The notes below the pieces were generated by a model. That model did no database searches. It was not told the origin of the DNA and was given only the letters and a program-made list of their open reading frames with translations. Positions 16,522 through 24,856 of a stretch of DNA of 31,215 nt are shown here, piece by piece. Made by a program: the position numbers and the translations under genes. The stretch covers positions 1 through 31,215 of the forward strand of contig DJHY01000058.1 of NCBI GenBank assembly GCA_002433335.1. The letters run 5' to 3'. This stretch comes from Rhodospirillaceae bacterium UBA6608. Lineage in GTDB: Bacteria > Pseudomonadota > Alphaproteobacteria > Rhodospirillales_A > Casp-alpha2. Position 1 is the stretch's first letter; each line of letters starts with the position of its first letter.

Positions 16522-17700
16522 ATGACCGATTCCGCGTCCCGCCCGAACCTGGACCTGAGCCGCCGCGACGCGCCCGCGACCCGCGAGCCGCGCGCGCAGA
16601 AGGCTGTGGACCGGGCGGCGGGGGAACTGCGGCGCGGTCGCCCGGTGGTCACCGCCGACGGCAGCGGCCAGGGTTTGGTCTTGCTCGGCGCCGAACATGC
16701 GAACGCCCGCCACTTGGCCGATCTTCGCACCTTGACCGGCAGCATTCCCGAACTGGCCGTAACCGCACGGCGGGCCGCCGTGTTGGGCCTGCCGGCGCCG
16801 CAAAGCAATGTCGTCATTCTGTCCCAACCCGATGGGCTTGCCCCTGAATTGGTGACCCGACTGGCCGATCCCTTGTTCGAAGCGGAACAAGGCGACGATC
16901 TGCCGGAACTGGCGCAACGCGCCGCCCGCCCGTTCGATGCCTGGTCGGCGGCGGTCGCCCTGACCAAGGTCGCGCGCCTGCTGCCCGCCGCCCTGACCGG
17001 GACCATTCAATACGACGGCGATCTGGAAAACTGGGCCAAGCGCCACGATCTGATGTTCGTCGATGCCGGCGACGTGTTTCGTCAGCGCCTGGACGAAGCC
17101 CGGACCCTGACCGAGGTCGGCGCGGCACGGATCCCCCTGGCCGCCGCCCAGGAAAAAGGCGTCGGCGCCAAGGTTCATGCGTTCCGCCCCGCGGACGGCG
17201 CGCTTGAACATCTGGCAATCGTGATCGGCGATCCGCAACCGGGCGCGCCGGTCCTCAGCCGTGTCCATTCCGAATGCTTCACCGGCGACCTGCTGGGCAG
17301 CCTGCGGTGCGATTGCGGCGACCAGCTGAAGGGCGCGATTTCCGAAATTTCCGCCGCCGGCGGCGGGATCTTGCTCTACCTGGCGCAAGAAGGCCGGGGC
17401 ATCGGCCTGGTCAACAAGCTGCGTGCTTACGAACTGCAGGATCGCGGCTTCGACACCATCGACGCCAATGAACAGTTGGGCTTCGACCCGGATGAGCGGG
17501 TTTACCTGCCCGCCGCGCAGATGCTGCGCCTGTTGGGGTTTGATGCGGTCCGTCTGCTGACCAATAATCCGGAGAAAGTATCCGCCCTGGAGCGCTGCGG
17601 GATTACCGTGGCGGAGCGGGTCCCCCATGCCTTTCCGTCGAACGAGCACAACGAAAGCTATCTTCGGACCAAGGCCAGCCGCGCCGGGCATCTTTTCTAA
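16522..17700 (+). CDS. ribA: GTP cyclohydrolase II with a diverged N-terminal domain
   Basis: This enzyme opens the GTP ring in the first step of riboflavin synthesis. The C-terminal about 200 residues are a complete GTP cyclohydrolase II: zinc cysteines C252, C263 and C265 (E-C-F-T-G-D-L-L-G-S-L-R-C-D-C-G-D-Q), then Q-E-G-R-G-I-G-L-V-N-K, L-G-F-D-P-D-E-R-x-Y and L-L-T-N-N-P-E-K. The N-terminal about 190 residues look like a degenerate DHBP synthase (RibB) fold: A-V-D-R-A-A-G-E-L-R-R-G-R-P-V-V-T-A-D occupies the place of the RibB start, but the acidic D-D-E-D-R-E-N-E catalytic loop is missing. That half is therefore probably inactive and structural. The gene is alone in its direction and diverges from the response-regulator gene 182 bases upstream. 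Confidence 0.93.
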   Translation: MTDSASRPNLDLSRRDAPATREPRAQKAVDRAAGELRRGRPVVTADGSGQGLVLLGAEHANARHLADLRTLTGSIPELAVTARRAAVLGLPAPQSNVVILSQPDGLAPELVTRLADPLFEAEQGDDLPELAQRAARPFDAWSAAVALTKVARLLPAALTGTIQYDGDLENWAKRHDLMFVDAGDVFRQRLDEARTLTEVGAARIPLAAAQEKGVGAKVHAFRPADGALEHLAIVIGDPQPGAPVLSRVHSECFTGDLLGSLRCDCGDQLKGAISEISAAGGGILLYLAQEGRGIGLVNKLRAYELQDRGFDTIDANEQLGFDPDERVYLPAAQMLRLLGFDAVRLLTNNPEKVSALERCGITVAERVPHAFPSNEHNESYLRTKASRAGHLF

Positions 17701-17900
17701 TCGCCGTTAACCATTGAAACCGAAGCATGGCCGAGTCCGACAGGACCCGGCAGGTTTTGCCGCGAGGGGCACAATATGCCCAGATATGCGGCCCTATTTT
17801 CCAATTAAAACAACGGGTTAATTCTGGCCCGAGTCTTGCGTCTTCTGTTCCATAAAATTAACGCCCGAAAACAGGGCGCGAACGGAACGGGAAAAATACG

Positions 17901-19076
17901 ATGACACTGCCCTCTGAAGGGATCAATCCCTGGCGCGCGGCCCCTGCCCAAACCGGGCCGGCCGCCCTACCCCCCGCGAAGCTGTCGAAAGACGAAGCCC
18001 TGTCCTCTACGGACGAGGCCAGCGACGGCGGCAAGGAATTCAAAGCTTTCGGCGAAGACGGCCTGACCTTTCTGGACTTGGTCGATATCGTCAATCCGCT
18101 GCAACACATCCCGGTCATTTCGACCGTGTATCGGGAAATCACCGACGATACGCTCGACCCCGCCCCGCGCGTCATGGGCGATACGCTCTACATGGGGCCG
18201 ATCGGCTTGGCCGCTTCGGTGGTCAACGTTTTGATCGAGCACAATACGGGCAAGGATGTGGGCGGCCATGTCGTCGCCATGTTCCGCGACGACGCCGAAC
18301 CCCTGAACACCAAGACGGCCTCGACCACCGCGCCCGCCGCTGCCGGTACCGACGGCAGCGACCCGGTTACCCAATGGGCCGCGCAGCAAACCGCCTTTTA
18401 TCGTGGCGACAACGCGGGTGCCGGGGTCGATGATCCGGTAACGCGCTGGGCCCGCGAGCAACAGGCTTTCTACCAAGGCAATAACGGCGCAAATACCACG
18501 GTCGCCGAGACGGATTCCGTCACCTCCTGGGCGCAGGCGCAAACCGCCTATTACCAGGCGGGCACCCAGGCCACCGAACTTGCCGCCGCCGGTACGGACG
18601 GCCTGGACGTCTCGGCCTGGGCCGCGGAGCAGAATGCCTATTACCGCGCCGGTCAATCCGCGGTTGCGACGAACACCGCGACCGCCAATGACACGGTCAG
18701 CGATTGGGCCCGCAGCCAGGTCGCATATTATCAAGGCGGCGCCGAGACGGCTGCCGCCAGCGCCCAGCGCCGTGAACCCACGCAAACCGCCGCCAATGCG
18801 GGATCCGACATGGACGTCACGACCTGGGCCCGGGATCAACTGGCCTGGGTGATGGGTGACCGGGCCCGCGAAGTCGCCGCCCTGCCGACCGCCGCCCCGA
18901 AAGCCGAGCCGAACGCCGGCCAGGACAAATCGGAACACGGTAGCGGCGCGATCGACCGGGGTGACGGGTGGTTCCGCGACAACATGGTTCAGGGTTGGTC
19001 CCGGTATCAGGCCGCGCAACGCCTGGCCGAACCCGGCTATCGCCCGGATTTGAACATGGCCGACAACGGACGGTGA
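17901..19076 (+). CDS. Unrecognised protein with six W-A-x-x-Q-x-A-Y-Y repeats
   Basis: The function of this 391-residue protein is unknown to me. It has no signal peptide. A conserved-looking N-terminal domain (about 50-130) contains F-L-D-L-V-D-I-V-N-P-L-Q-H-I-P-V-I-S-T-V-Y-R-E-I-T and a Gly-rich helix G-P-I-G-L-A-A-S-V-V-N-V-L-I-E, which could associate with a membrane; I recall similar segments in unnamed alphaproteobacterial proteins. Residues 154-319 hold six imperfect 16-residue repeats, consensus D-x-V-[TS]-x-W-A-x-x-Q-x-A-[YF]-Y-x-[GA], with tryptophans at 159, 183, 210, 240, 269 and 309, joined by Ala/Thr/Gly-rich linkers. W366 (Q-G-W-S-R-Y-Q-A-A-Q) may be a seventh, degenerate unit. 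The likely picture is short amphipathic helices on flexible linkers, suited to multivalent binding. Its neighbours are ribA and an L,D-transpeptidase. Confidence 0.8.
   Translation: MTLPSEGINPWRAAPAQTGPAALPPAKLSKDEALSSTDEASDGGKEFKAFGEDGLTFLDLVDIVNPLQHIPVISTVYREITDDTLDPAPRVMGDTLYMGPIGLAASVVNVLIEHNTGKDVGGHVVAMFRDDAEPLNTKTASTTAPAAAGTDGSDPVTQWAAQQTAFYRGDNAGAGVDDPVTRWAREQQAFYQGNNGANTTVAETDSVTSWAQAQTAYYQAGTQATELAAAGTDGLDVSAWAAEQNAYYRAGQSAVATNTATANDTVSDWARSQVAYYQGGAETAAASAQRREPTQTAANAGSDMDVTTWARDQLAWVMGDRAREVAALPTAAPKAEPNAGQDKSEHGSGAIDRGDGWFRDNMVQGWSRYQAAQRLAEPGYRPDLNMADNGR
18360..18857 (+). repeat. Coding repeat array (six degenerate W-A-x-x-Q units)
   Basis: Within the preceding gene, six related units begin at residues 154, 178, 205, 235, 264 and 304, with spacings of 24, 27, 30, 29 and 40 residues. 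The protein pattern is much better kept than the DNA sequence, so the repeats are old and held by selection on the protein rather than recent tandem duplications. Confidence 0.8.
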
Positions 19077-19123
19077 GGGTTTCGCCCCTCCCGTCCGACC
19101 AGCAAGTGATTTAAGCTTCGGCC

Positions 19124-19639
19124 ATGGAAATCATCGTTACGCCGACCAAGGACGCCCAACGCGGCATGTTGACCTGGGGCCGCAAATCCGTTCCCTGCGC
19201 CCTGGGCCGCACGGGCATCCGGGTCACCAAAAAAGAAGGCGACGGGGCAACACCAACCGGCACGTTTCCCCTGCGCCGGTTATTCTTTCGCCCCGACCGG
19301 CGGGCTCGGCCCGCGACATCCCTGCCTGCCACCGCGATTACATCGGCCTTGGGATGGTGCGACGACCCGCAAAGCCCCCTCTATAATCGTTTGGTTCGGC
19401 TACCCTATCCGTTGAGCCACGAGACATTGGCCCGCGAAGATCATCTTTATGATCTTATGGTCGTTTTAGGCCATAACGATGCCCCGCCGATCCCGGGCGC
19501 GGGCAGCGCGATTTTCCTGCACCTGGCGAAAGACGGCTATGCGCCGACCGAAGGCTGCGTCGCCCTGGCCCCGGACGACATGGTCGATCTCCTGGCCGTC
19601 GTCGGCCAAAGCGACGTCCTGACGATCAGGCGGAAATAG
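19124..19639 (+). CDS. L,D-transpeptidase (YkuD) family protein without a signal peptide
   Basis: The 171-residue protein is a single YkuD catalytic domain. The substrate-entry signature G-D-G-A-T-P-T-G-T-F-P-L-R lies at about 39-51. The catalytic motif is intact, with H133 in I-F-L-H-L-A and C145 in P-T-E-G-C-V-A-L. YkuD enzymes form 3-3 peptidoglycan crosslinks or attach proteins to peptidoglycan. No signal peptide is visible, so either it is exported another way or it acts on cytoplasmic material; a subfamily of short signal-less YkuD proteins is common in alphaproteobacteria. Its 3' end overlaps the convergent yggS gene by 14 bases (19626-19639). Confidence 0.88.
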   Translation: MEIIVTPTKDAQRGMLTWGRKSVPCALGRTGIRVTKKEGDGATPTGTFPLRRLFFRPDRRARPATSLPATAITSALGWCDDPQSPLYNRLVRLPYPLSHETLAREDHLYDLMVVLGHNDAPPIPGAGSAIFLHLAKDGYAPTEGCVALAPDDMVDLLAVVGQSDVLTIRRK

Positions 19640-20339
19640 GTTTCGTGCGAATGCCGAAGATTGCCGAGCCAACGCGAACGTGGGTGGCGCCGAATTCGAT
19701 GGCGGTTTCGTAATCGGCGCTCATCCCCATGCTGAGGCCCGAGATTCCGTTGCGGGCGGCGATATCGGCCAGCAGCTGAAAATGCAGGGACGGTTCTTCG
19801 TCCACCGGCGGGATACACATCAGCCCCTTGACCGGCAAGCCCAACTCATCGCGGCATTGGGCGATGAAGGCATCGGCGTCTTCCGGCAGAACGCCCGCTT
19901 TCTGGTCCTCGGCCCCCGTGTTGACCTGAATATAACAATCCGGGCGAAGGCCCGTTTCATCCATGATTCGGGCCAGGGCCACCGCCAGTTTCGGGCGGTC
20001 GACCGTTTCGATGACATCGAATATTTCTACCGCCTTGCGGACTTTGTTCGACTGCAGCGGCCCGATCAGATGCAAACACAAGTCAGGGAACTGTTGGCGC
20101 AGGGCGGGCCACTTTTCTTCCGCCTCCTGGACGCGATTTTCGCCAAACGCTCGTTGCCCGGCATTCAGGACCGGCAACATTCGCTCCGCCGGGAACGTCT
20201 TTCCGACCGCAACCAGGGTCACTTCGGCGGGGTCGCGACCGGCGTCGCGGGCCGCATCGGCAACATGACCCTGGACCTCGGCGTAATTTACCGCGATATC
20301 AAGGTCGACGTTATGAGAAGCGGTGTCGGTTTGGCTCAT
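19626..20339 (-). CDS. yggS: YggS/PLPBP-family pyridoxal phosphate homeostasis protein
   Basis: The 237-residue protein is the single-domain TIM-barrel PLP protein conserved from bacteria to humans. The PLP-binding K47 lies in V-A-V-G-K-T-F. Further hallmarks are F-G-E-N-R-V-Q-E-A, H-L-I-G-P-L-Q-S-N-K, Q-V-N-T-G, G-L-M-C-I-P-P, L-S-M-G-M-S-A-D-Y-E-T-A-I and V-R-V-G-S-A-I-F-G. It has no known enzymatic activity and affects vitamin B6 and amino-acid balance. I chose the ATG at 20339, where homology should begin; the 33 upstream in-frame residues look non-coding and would run into the divergent ThiE-like gene. The ribosome-binding site is weak. Confidence 0.93.
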   Translation of the reverse strand: MSQTDTASHNVDLDIAVNYAEVQGHVADAARDAGRDPAEVTLVAVGKTFPAERMLPVLNAGQRAFGENRVQEAEEKWPALRQQFPDLCLHLIGPLQSNKVRKAVEIFDVIETVDRPKLAVALARIMDETGLRPDCYIQVNTGAEDQKAGVLPEDADAFIAQCRDELGLPVKGLMCIPPVDEEPSLHFQLLADIAARNGISGLSMGMSADYETAIEFGATHVRVGSAIFGIRTKPISA

Positions 20340-20368
20340 GGTCGGTCGGCTTCGGATCTGGGGATGGG

Positions 20369-21004
20369 ATGAACAAAAGGTTCGCGAACCTATCACGGGG
20401 TGATGGCGGGAAAAAGCCACAGGGCGACCGGCGGCCATTGTTGGCGTTCATGACCGATGAGGCCCGCACGCCCGACCCCGCAGCGATCCTGCGCCAGTTG
20501 CCGCCGGGGACCTTAGTCATTTTCCGGCACTACGACGCCGCCGATCGTTTGGCGCTCGGTCGTCGCTTGGCCGGACTGGCCCGACGGCGACGCTTGCCGT
20601 TTTTGGTCGCCGGGGACCGGCGGCTCGCCAAGGCCCTACGGGCCGACGGCCTGCACCTGCCGGAAGGAATGGTGGCCCGGCGCTATCGCTTTGCCCCGAC
20701 GACCGACACCTGGCTGATTACCGCGGCGGCGCATGACGGCGCCGGGGCCTGGCGGGCGGCCCGCAACGGGGTCGATATCGTATTGCTATCGCCGATCCTG
20801 CCGACGGCCAGCCACCCCGGAAACCGGGCCCTTGGAATCCATCGGTTGGCGAGCGTCATCCGCAAGTTCGAGCGCCCCATCCTAGCCCTTGGCGGGATAG
20901 GCCCACTTACCGCGCGGCGGGTGCTTAATACCGGGGTAATCGGGATTGCAGGGATCGGCGGCCTGCCCCATCTTTGTCGAGATCCCTATGGGATACGAAG
21001 ATAG
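20369..21004 (+). CDS. Thiamine phosphate synthase-like (ThiE/TenI family) protein
   Basis: This 211-residue protein has a TIM-barrel ThiE/TenI pattern. It shows G-D-R-R-L-A-K-A-L-R-A-D-G-L-H-L-P-E at about 82-100, S-P-I-L-P-T-A-S-H-P-G at about 140-150 (the pyrophosphate-binding G-P-x-x-P-T-x-S-K region, with G changed to S and K to H), and L-G-G-I-G near residue 172. True ThiE joins HMP-PP and HET-P to make thiamine phosphate. The altered phosphate loop and the absence of other thi genes leave open a TenI-like or diverged role, so I give no symbol. It starts 29 bases from the divergent yggS gene, so the two promoters must overlap or lie inside the genes. A purine-rich GGGG stretch precedes the ATG at 20369. 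Confidence 0.75.
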   Translation: MNKRFANLSRGDGGKKPQGDRRPLLAFMTDEARTPDPAAILRQLPPGTLVIFRHYDAADRLALGRRLAGLARRRRLPFLVAGDRRLAKALRADGLHLPEGMVARRYRFAPTTDTWLITAAAHDGAGAWRAARNGVDIVLLSPILPTASHPGNRALGIHRLASVIRKFERPILALGGIGPLTARRVLNTGVIGIAGIGGLPHLCRDPYGIRR

Positions 21005-21091
21005 AAGTCTGGACCCTTGGCGGTCGGCGGCAATTTAGTTTAAGAAGGTGCGTCTTTCACCGCGAACGGCGACAGGAAGGAAACGGCGGCA

Positions 21092-21631
21092 ATGGCCTTG
21101 CGGACCGGAAAAAGAATATTTGCAGTACTTGGCGCGGCAGCGTTGATCGCGGGGACCGCGGCCTGCGCGGATTTCTCCGGCGCCGATGTCGAAGCCACGA
21201 CCCACGACCAAACGGATGACGGCAGCAAACGCGAGACCATCTGGGGTATCGGCGGCGTCAGCCTTTGGGGCGATAGCGATCAACAAGGCGGCGGCGGAAA
21301 CGGCCTGGGCGTGAACAGCTTCCTTTGGCGCGCGACCCTGGACACCATCGCCTTCATGCCGGTTTCGACGGCGGATCCGTTCGGCGGGGTGATCCTGACC
21401 GATTGGCATTCGATGGAAGAAGCGCCGAACGAACGCTTCAAGTTGAACATCTACATCCTGGGCCGGACGCTTCGGGCGGATGGCGTTCGCGTCGCCGTCT
21501 TCAGCCAGAAGAAAGACAGCGCCGGTCAATGGCGTGACACGACCGTTCCCGATACGACCAACACGAAAATCGAAGACGAGATTTTGACCCGGGCCCGGCA
21601 GCTCCGCCGCCAGACGATCAATAATAAATAA
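21092..21631 (+). CDS. DUF3576 family lipoprotein-like protein
   Basis: The 179-residue protein has an N-terminal signal ending T-A-A-C at about residue 25, a plausible though weak lipobox, suggesting a lipoprotein anchored in the envelope. The body matches DUF3576: I-G-G-V-S-L-W-G-D-S, G-G-G-N-G-L-G-V-N-S-F-L-W-R-A-T-L-D-T-I-A-F-M-P-V, D-P-F-G-G-V-I-L-T-D-W-H-S and a basic C-terminal helix. The family is limited to alphaproteobacteria and typically sits just before leuS and lptE, as here, which hints at an outer-membrane or LPS-assembly link. That link is inference. An AGGAA-type site lies 11-15 bases before the ATG. Confidence 0.9.
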   Translation: MALRTGKRIFAVLGAAALIAGTAACADFSGADVEATTHDQTDDGSKRETIWGIGGVSLWGDSDQQGGGGNGLGVNSFLWRATLDTIAFMPVSTADPFGGVILTDWHSMEEAPNERFKLNIYILGRTLRADGVRVAVFSQKKDSAGQWRDTTVPDTTNTKIEDEILTRARQLRRQTINNK

Positions 21632-21760
21632 TCGGCAATCCGCCGGACCAAGTATCGACCGCCGCCGGACCGGGACCGGCGCCGCGGTCAGCATTCGACC
21701 TATATCGGCCCGGGCTCTCCAATGGGCGGGAAAACCCGCCCAAACTTCTTGGGAAATTTC

Positions 21761-24325
21761 ATGGCGCGCTACAATTTCAAGGAAAATGAACGGAAGTGGC
21801 AGGAGATCTGGGAAGATCGCGGCTGCTTCCAGGTCAGCGAAGACAAGGATCGCCCCAAGTATTACGTGCTCGAGATGTTTCCCTATCCGTCGGGGCGCAT
21901 CCATATGGGTCACGTGCGCAATTACACCTTGGGCGATGTCGTCGCCCGTTTCAAAAAGGCCATGGGATTTAACGTTCTGCACCCCATGGGCTGGGACGCT
22001 TTTGGTCTTCCGGCCGAGAACGCCGCGATCGAAAACAAGGTTCCGCCGGCCGAATGGACGCGGGAAAACATCGCGACCATGCGCCGCCAGCTCAAGACCA
22101 TGGGCCTGTCCTATGATTGGACCCGCGAACTGGCGACCTGTGAGCCGGGATACTATCGCCACGAACAGAAGATGTTCCTGGATTTCCTGAAAAACGACCT
22201 GGTCTACCGCAAGGAATCCTGGGTCAACTGGGATCCGGTCGAGAACACGGTGCTCGCCAACGAACAGGTCATCGACGGGCGCGGCTGGCGTTCCGGCGCC
22301 TTGGTCGAGAAGCGCCAGCTTAGCCAATGGTTCCTGAAGATCACCGATTATGCCCAGGAGCTTCTGGAAGGCATTGATCAGCTTGGCCGTTGGCCCGATC
22401 GCGTGCGTTTGATGCAGGAAAACTGGATTGGGCGGTCGGAAGGCGCGCATGTCCATTTCACCTTGGACGGTCGCGACGACAAGCTCGAAATCTATACCAC
22501 CCGCCCAGACACCCTGTTCGGCGCGTCGTTCTGCGCCGTCGCCGCCAACCACCCGCTGGCCCAGGAACTGGCTGCCGGCAATTCGGCTCTGACCGACTTC
22601 ATCGCCGAGTGCAACCGCATGGGCACCAGCGAAGCCGCCATCGAAACCGCCGAAAAGAAAGGCTTCGATACCGGGCTGCGCGCCGTTCATCCGTTTATCG
22701 ACGGGCGGACCCTGCCCGTCTACGTCGCGAATTTCGTGCTGATGGATTACGGCTCAGGCGCGATTTTCGGCTGTCCCGCCCATGATCAGCGCGATTTGGA
22801 TTTCGCCCGCAAATACGATCTGCCGGTTCTGCCGGTGGTCGCGCCCAAAGGCGCCGATGCGGCCTCTGTCATGATCGAGGACGAGGCCTTTACCGATGAC
22901 GGGCTGCTAATCAATTCCGATTTCCTGGACGGGCTGGGCGTGGCCGAGGCCAAAAGCCGTGTCATCGACCGGCTGGAAGACATGGGCATCGGCACCCGCG
23001 CCGTGAATTACCGCCTGCGTGATTGGGGCGTGTCGCGGCAACGCTATTGGGGCTGCCCCATTCCGATCATCCATTGCGGCGATTGCGGCATTGTTCCCGT
23101 ACCGGAACAGGATTTGCCGGTCGAACTTCCGGCCGAGGTCGATTTCTCCGGCGCCGGCAACCCGCTCGATAAGCATCCTACCTGGAAGCATGTCGATTGC
23201 CCGAAATGCGGCAAGCCGGCGACCCGTGAGACGGATACCTTCGATACCTTTTTTGAATCGTCCTGGTATTTCGCCCGGTTCTGCGCACCGCAGTCCGAAC
23301 AGCCGCTCGATCGCGCGGCGGTCGACTACTGGCTGCCGGTCGATCAATACATCGGCGGGATCGAACATGCTGTTCTTCACTTGCTGTACAGCCGCTTCTT
23401 TACCCGGGCGCTCAAGAAATGCGGCTATCTGTCTGTGGAAGAACCGTTTGCTGGGCTTCTGACCCAAGGAATGGTCTGCCATCAGACCTTCAAGGACGCT
23501 GATGGCAAGTGGCTGTTCCCGTCACAGGTCGCGCTTGATGGAAACGATGCCAAGCATGTCGAAACCGGCGCGCCTGTGGTTGCCGGTCGTTCGGAAAAGA
23601 TGAGCAAATCCAAGAAGAACGTGGTCGATCCTGAAGCGATCATTGATGCCTATGGGGCCGATACCGCACGCTTGTTCATGTTGTCCGACAGCCCGCCGGA
23701 CCGGGATTTGGAATGGACGGATGCCGGGGTCGACGGCGCGTGGCGGTATTTGAACCGTTTGTGGCGCCTCGTCACTGAAAATACCGCCCCGATCGCCGCG
23801 GTCGATATGGCCAAACCCGATACCATCGGTAGCGCCGCCGAGGATGTGTTGAAAGCCGTGCATAAGACGATCGACGGCGTTTCCCAGGATTTGGAGAAAT
23901 TCCACTTCAACAAAGCGGTTGCCCGTATTCGTGAACTGACCAATGCGGTCGAAGGCCTGAAAGAAACCGGCCCGGATGCGGAATGGGTTCGCAGACAAGG
24001 GCTTGAAGCCCTGACCCTGATGGTTGCGCCGATGACCCCTCACCTAGCCGAAGCCCTGTGGCATGAGCTTGGGCATGACGGCAGCCTGGTCGCCGATACG
24101 GCATGGCCGACGGCCGATGCCGCCTATTTGGTTGACGACACTGTCACCGTCGCTGTTCAAGTGAATGGAAAATTGCGCGGAACTGTGGACCTGCCAAAGG
24201 ATTGCCCGCAGGATGTCGCAAAGGATGCGGCGCTGGCTTTGGATAAGGTACAGTTGGTCTTGGAAGGCAAGGAGCCGCGGAAGGTCATCGTTGTGCCGAA
24301 CAGGATCGTCAATGTGGTCGCGTAG
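21761..24325 (+). CDS. leuS: Leucyl-tRNA synthetase
   Basis: This 854-residue class I synthetase charges tRNA-Leu. It has the HIGH-type motif H-M-G-H at 48-51 within [15 protein letters not shown], the large CP1 editing insertion (with [10 protein letters not shown] and the later G-C-P-A-H-D-Q-R-D), a C-x2-C...C-x2-C zinc-type module around I-H-C-G-D-C-G and D-C-P-K-C-G, and the K-M-S-K-S motif at 613-617. The anticodon-binding and C-terminal domains are complete. The start at 21761 ([10 protein letters not shown]) is preferred over the in-frame ATG at 21722, which would add 13 non-conserved residues encoded by a hairpin. It overlaps lptE by 14 bases. Confidence 0.97.
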   Translation: MARYNFKENERKWQEIWEDRGCFQVSEDKDRPKYYVLEMFPYPSGRIHMGHVRNYTLGDVVARFKKAMGFNVLHPMGWDAFGLPAENAAIENKVPPAEWTRENIATMRRQLKTMGLSYDWTRELATCEPGYYRHEQKMFLDFLKNDLVYRKESWVNWDPVENTVLANEQVIDGRGWRSGALVEKRQLSQWFLKITDYAQELLEGIDQLGRWPDRVRLMQENWIGRSEGAHVHFTLDGRDDKLEIYTTRPDTLFGASFCAVAANHPLAQELAAGNSALTDFIAECNRMGTSEAAIETAEKKGFDTGLRAVHPFIDGRTLPVYVANFVLMDYGSGAIFGCPAHDQRDLDFARKYDLPVLPVVAPKGADAASVMIEDEAFTDDGLLINSDFLDGLGVAEAKSRVIDRLEDMGIGTRAVNYRLRDWGVSRQRYWGCPIPIIHCGDCGIVPVPEQDLPVELPAEVDFSGAGNPLDKHPTWKHVDCPKCGKPATRETDTFDTFFESSWYFARFCAPQSEQPLDRAAVDYWLPVDQYIGGIEHAVLHLLYSRFFTRALKKCGYLSVEEPFAGLLTQGMVCHQTFKDADGKWLFPSQVALDGNDAKHVETGAPVVAGRSEKMSKSKKNVVDPEAIIDAYGADTARLFMLSDSPPDRDLEWTDAGVDGAWRYLNRLWRLVTENTAPIAAVDMAKPDTIGSAAEDVLKAVHKTIDGVSQDLEKFHFNKAVARIRELTNAVEGLKETGPDAEWVRRQGLEALTLMVAPMTPHLAEALWHELGHDGSLVADTAWPTADAAYLVDDTVTVAVQVNGKLRGTVDLPKDCPQDVAKDAALALDKVQLVLEGKEPRKVIVVPNRIVNVVA

Positions 24326-24833
24326 AAATATTCTCACTGGTCTCGCCGGTTATGCCGCCTTGAGTGGCCTGGGCGGATGCGGTTTCCGGCCGCTTTATGG
24401 CAAAGCCAATGGCATCGATCTAAGCGATACCCTTGCCAGTGTTGAGATCGGCCCAATCAAGGACCGTGTCGGACAGCAGATCCGAAACGCGCTACTCGAT
24501 GGCTTATCGCCGCGTGGCGCCATGGCGGTGCAACGCTACAGGCTCAATGTCGAGGCTTCCGAGGGTGTTGCTTCGCTGGCCGTGCAGAAAAGCGCGGACG
24601 CGACCCGTGCCGACCTGTCGCTTAGCGCCTCTTACAATCTGTATGACCTTGAAACTGGGTTAAACCTTTACAACGGGACCAGCCGCGCCATTTCCAGCTT
24701 CAATATTCTCAATTCCGAATTCGCGACGCTGATGGCAGAAAAAGGTGCGCGGGACCGGGCGGTCAAACAGCTCAGCGATGATATTCGTTTGAAGGTCGCT
24801 ATTTTCCTCAAGAATTATCAAGGCAAAGGCTAA
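24312..24833 (+). CDS. lptE: LPS-assembly lipoprotein LptE
   Basis: The 173-residue lipoprotein plugs LptD in the outer membrane for LPS insertion. The signal peptide ends in S-G-L-G-G-C with the lipid-anchored cysteine at residue 23, followed by G-F-R-P-L-Y-G, the usual start of alphaproteobacterial LptE. The remainder alternates short beta strands and helices ([19 protein letters not shown]), ending with the helix [13 protein letters not shown]. The ATG at 24312 lies inside the end of leuS and gives the correct signal peptide; frames opening further upstream are Arg/Ser-rich artefacts. It is coupled to leuS upstream, and holA follows after 23 bases. Confidence 0.92.
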   Translation: MWSRRNILTGLAGYAALSGLGGCGFRPLYGKANGIDLSDTLASVEIGPIKDRVGQQIRNALLDGLSPRGAMAVQRYRLNVEASEGVASLAVQKSADATRADLSLSASYNLYDLETGLNLYNGTSRAISSFNILNSEFATLMAEKGARDRAVKQLSDDIRLKVAIFLKNYQGKG

Positions 24834-24856
24834 GCCTTTAGCCCGCAGGTGCGTTC

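Noticed and set aside
21035..22690. Long minus-strand open frame opposite the DUF3576 gene and leuS
   Set aside because: Spans two unrelated genes in antisense and has no recognisable domain.
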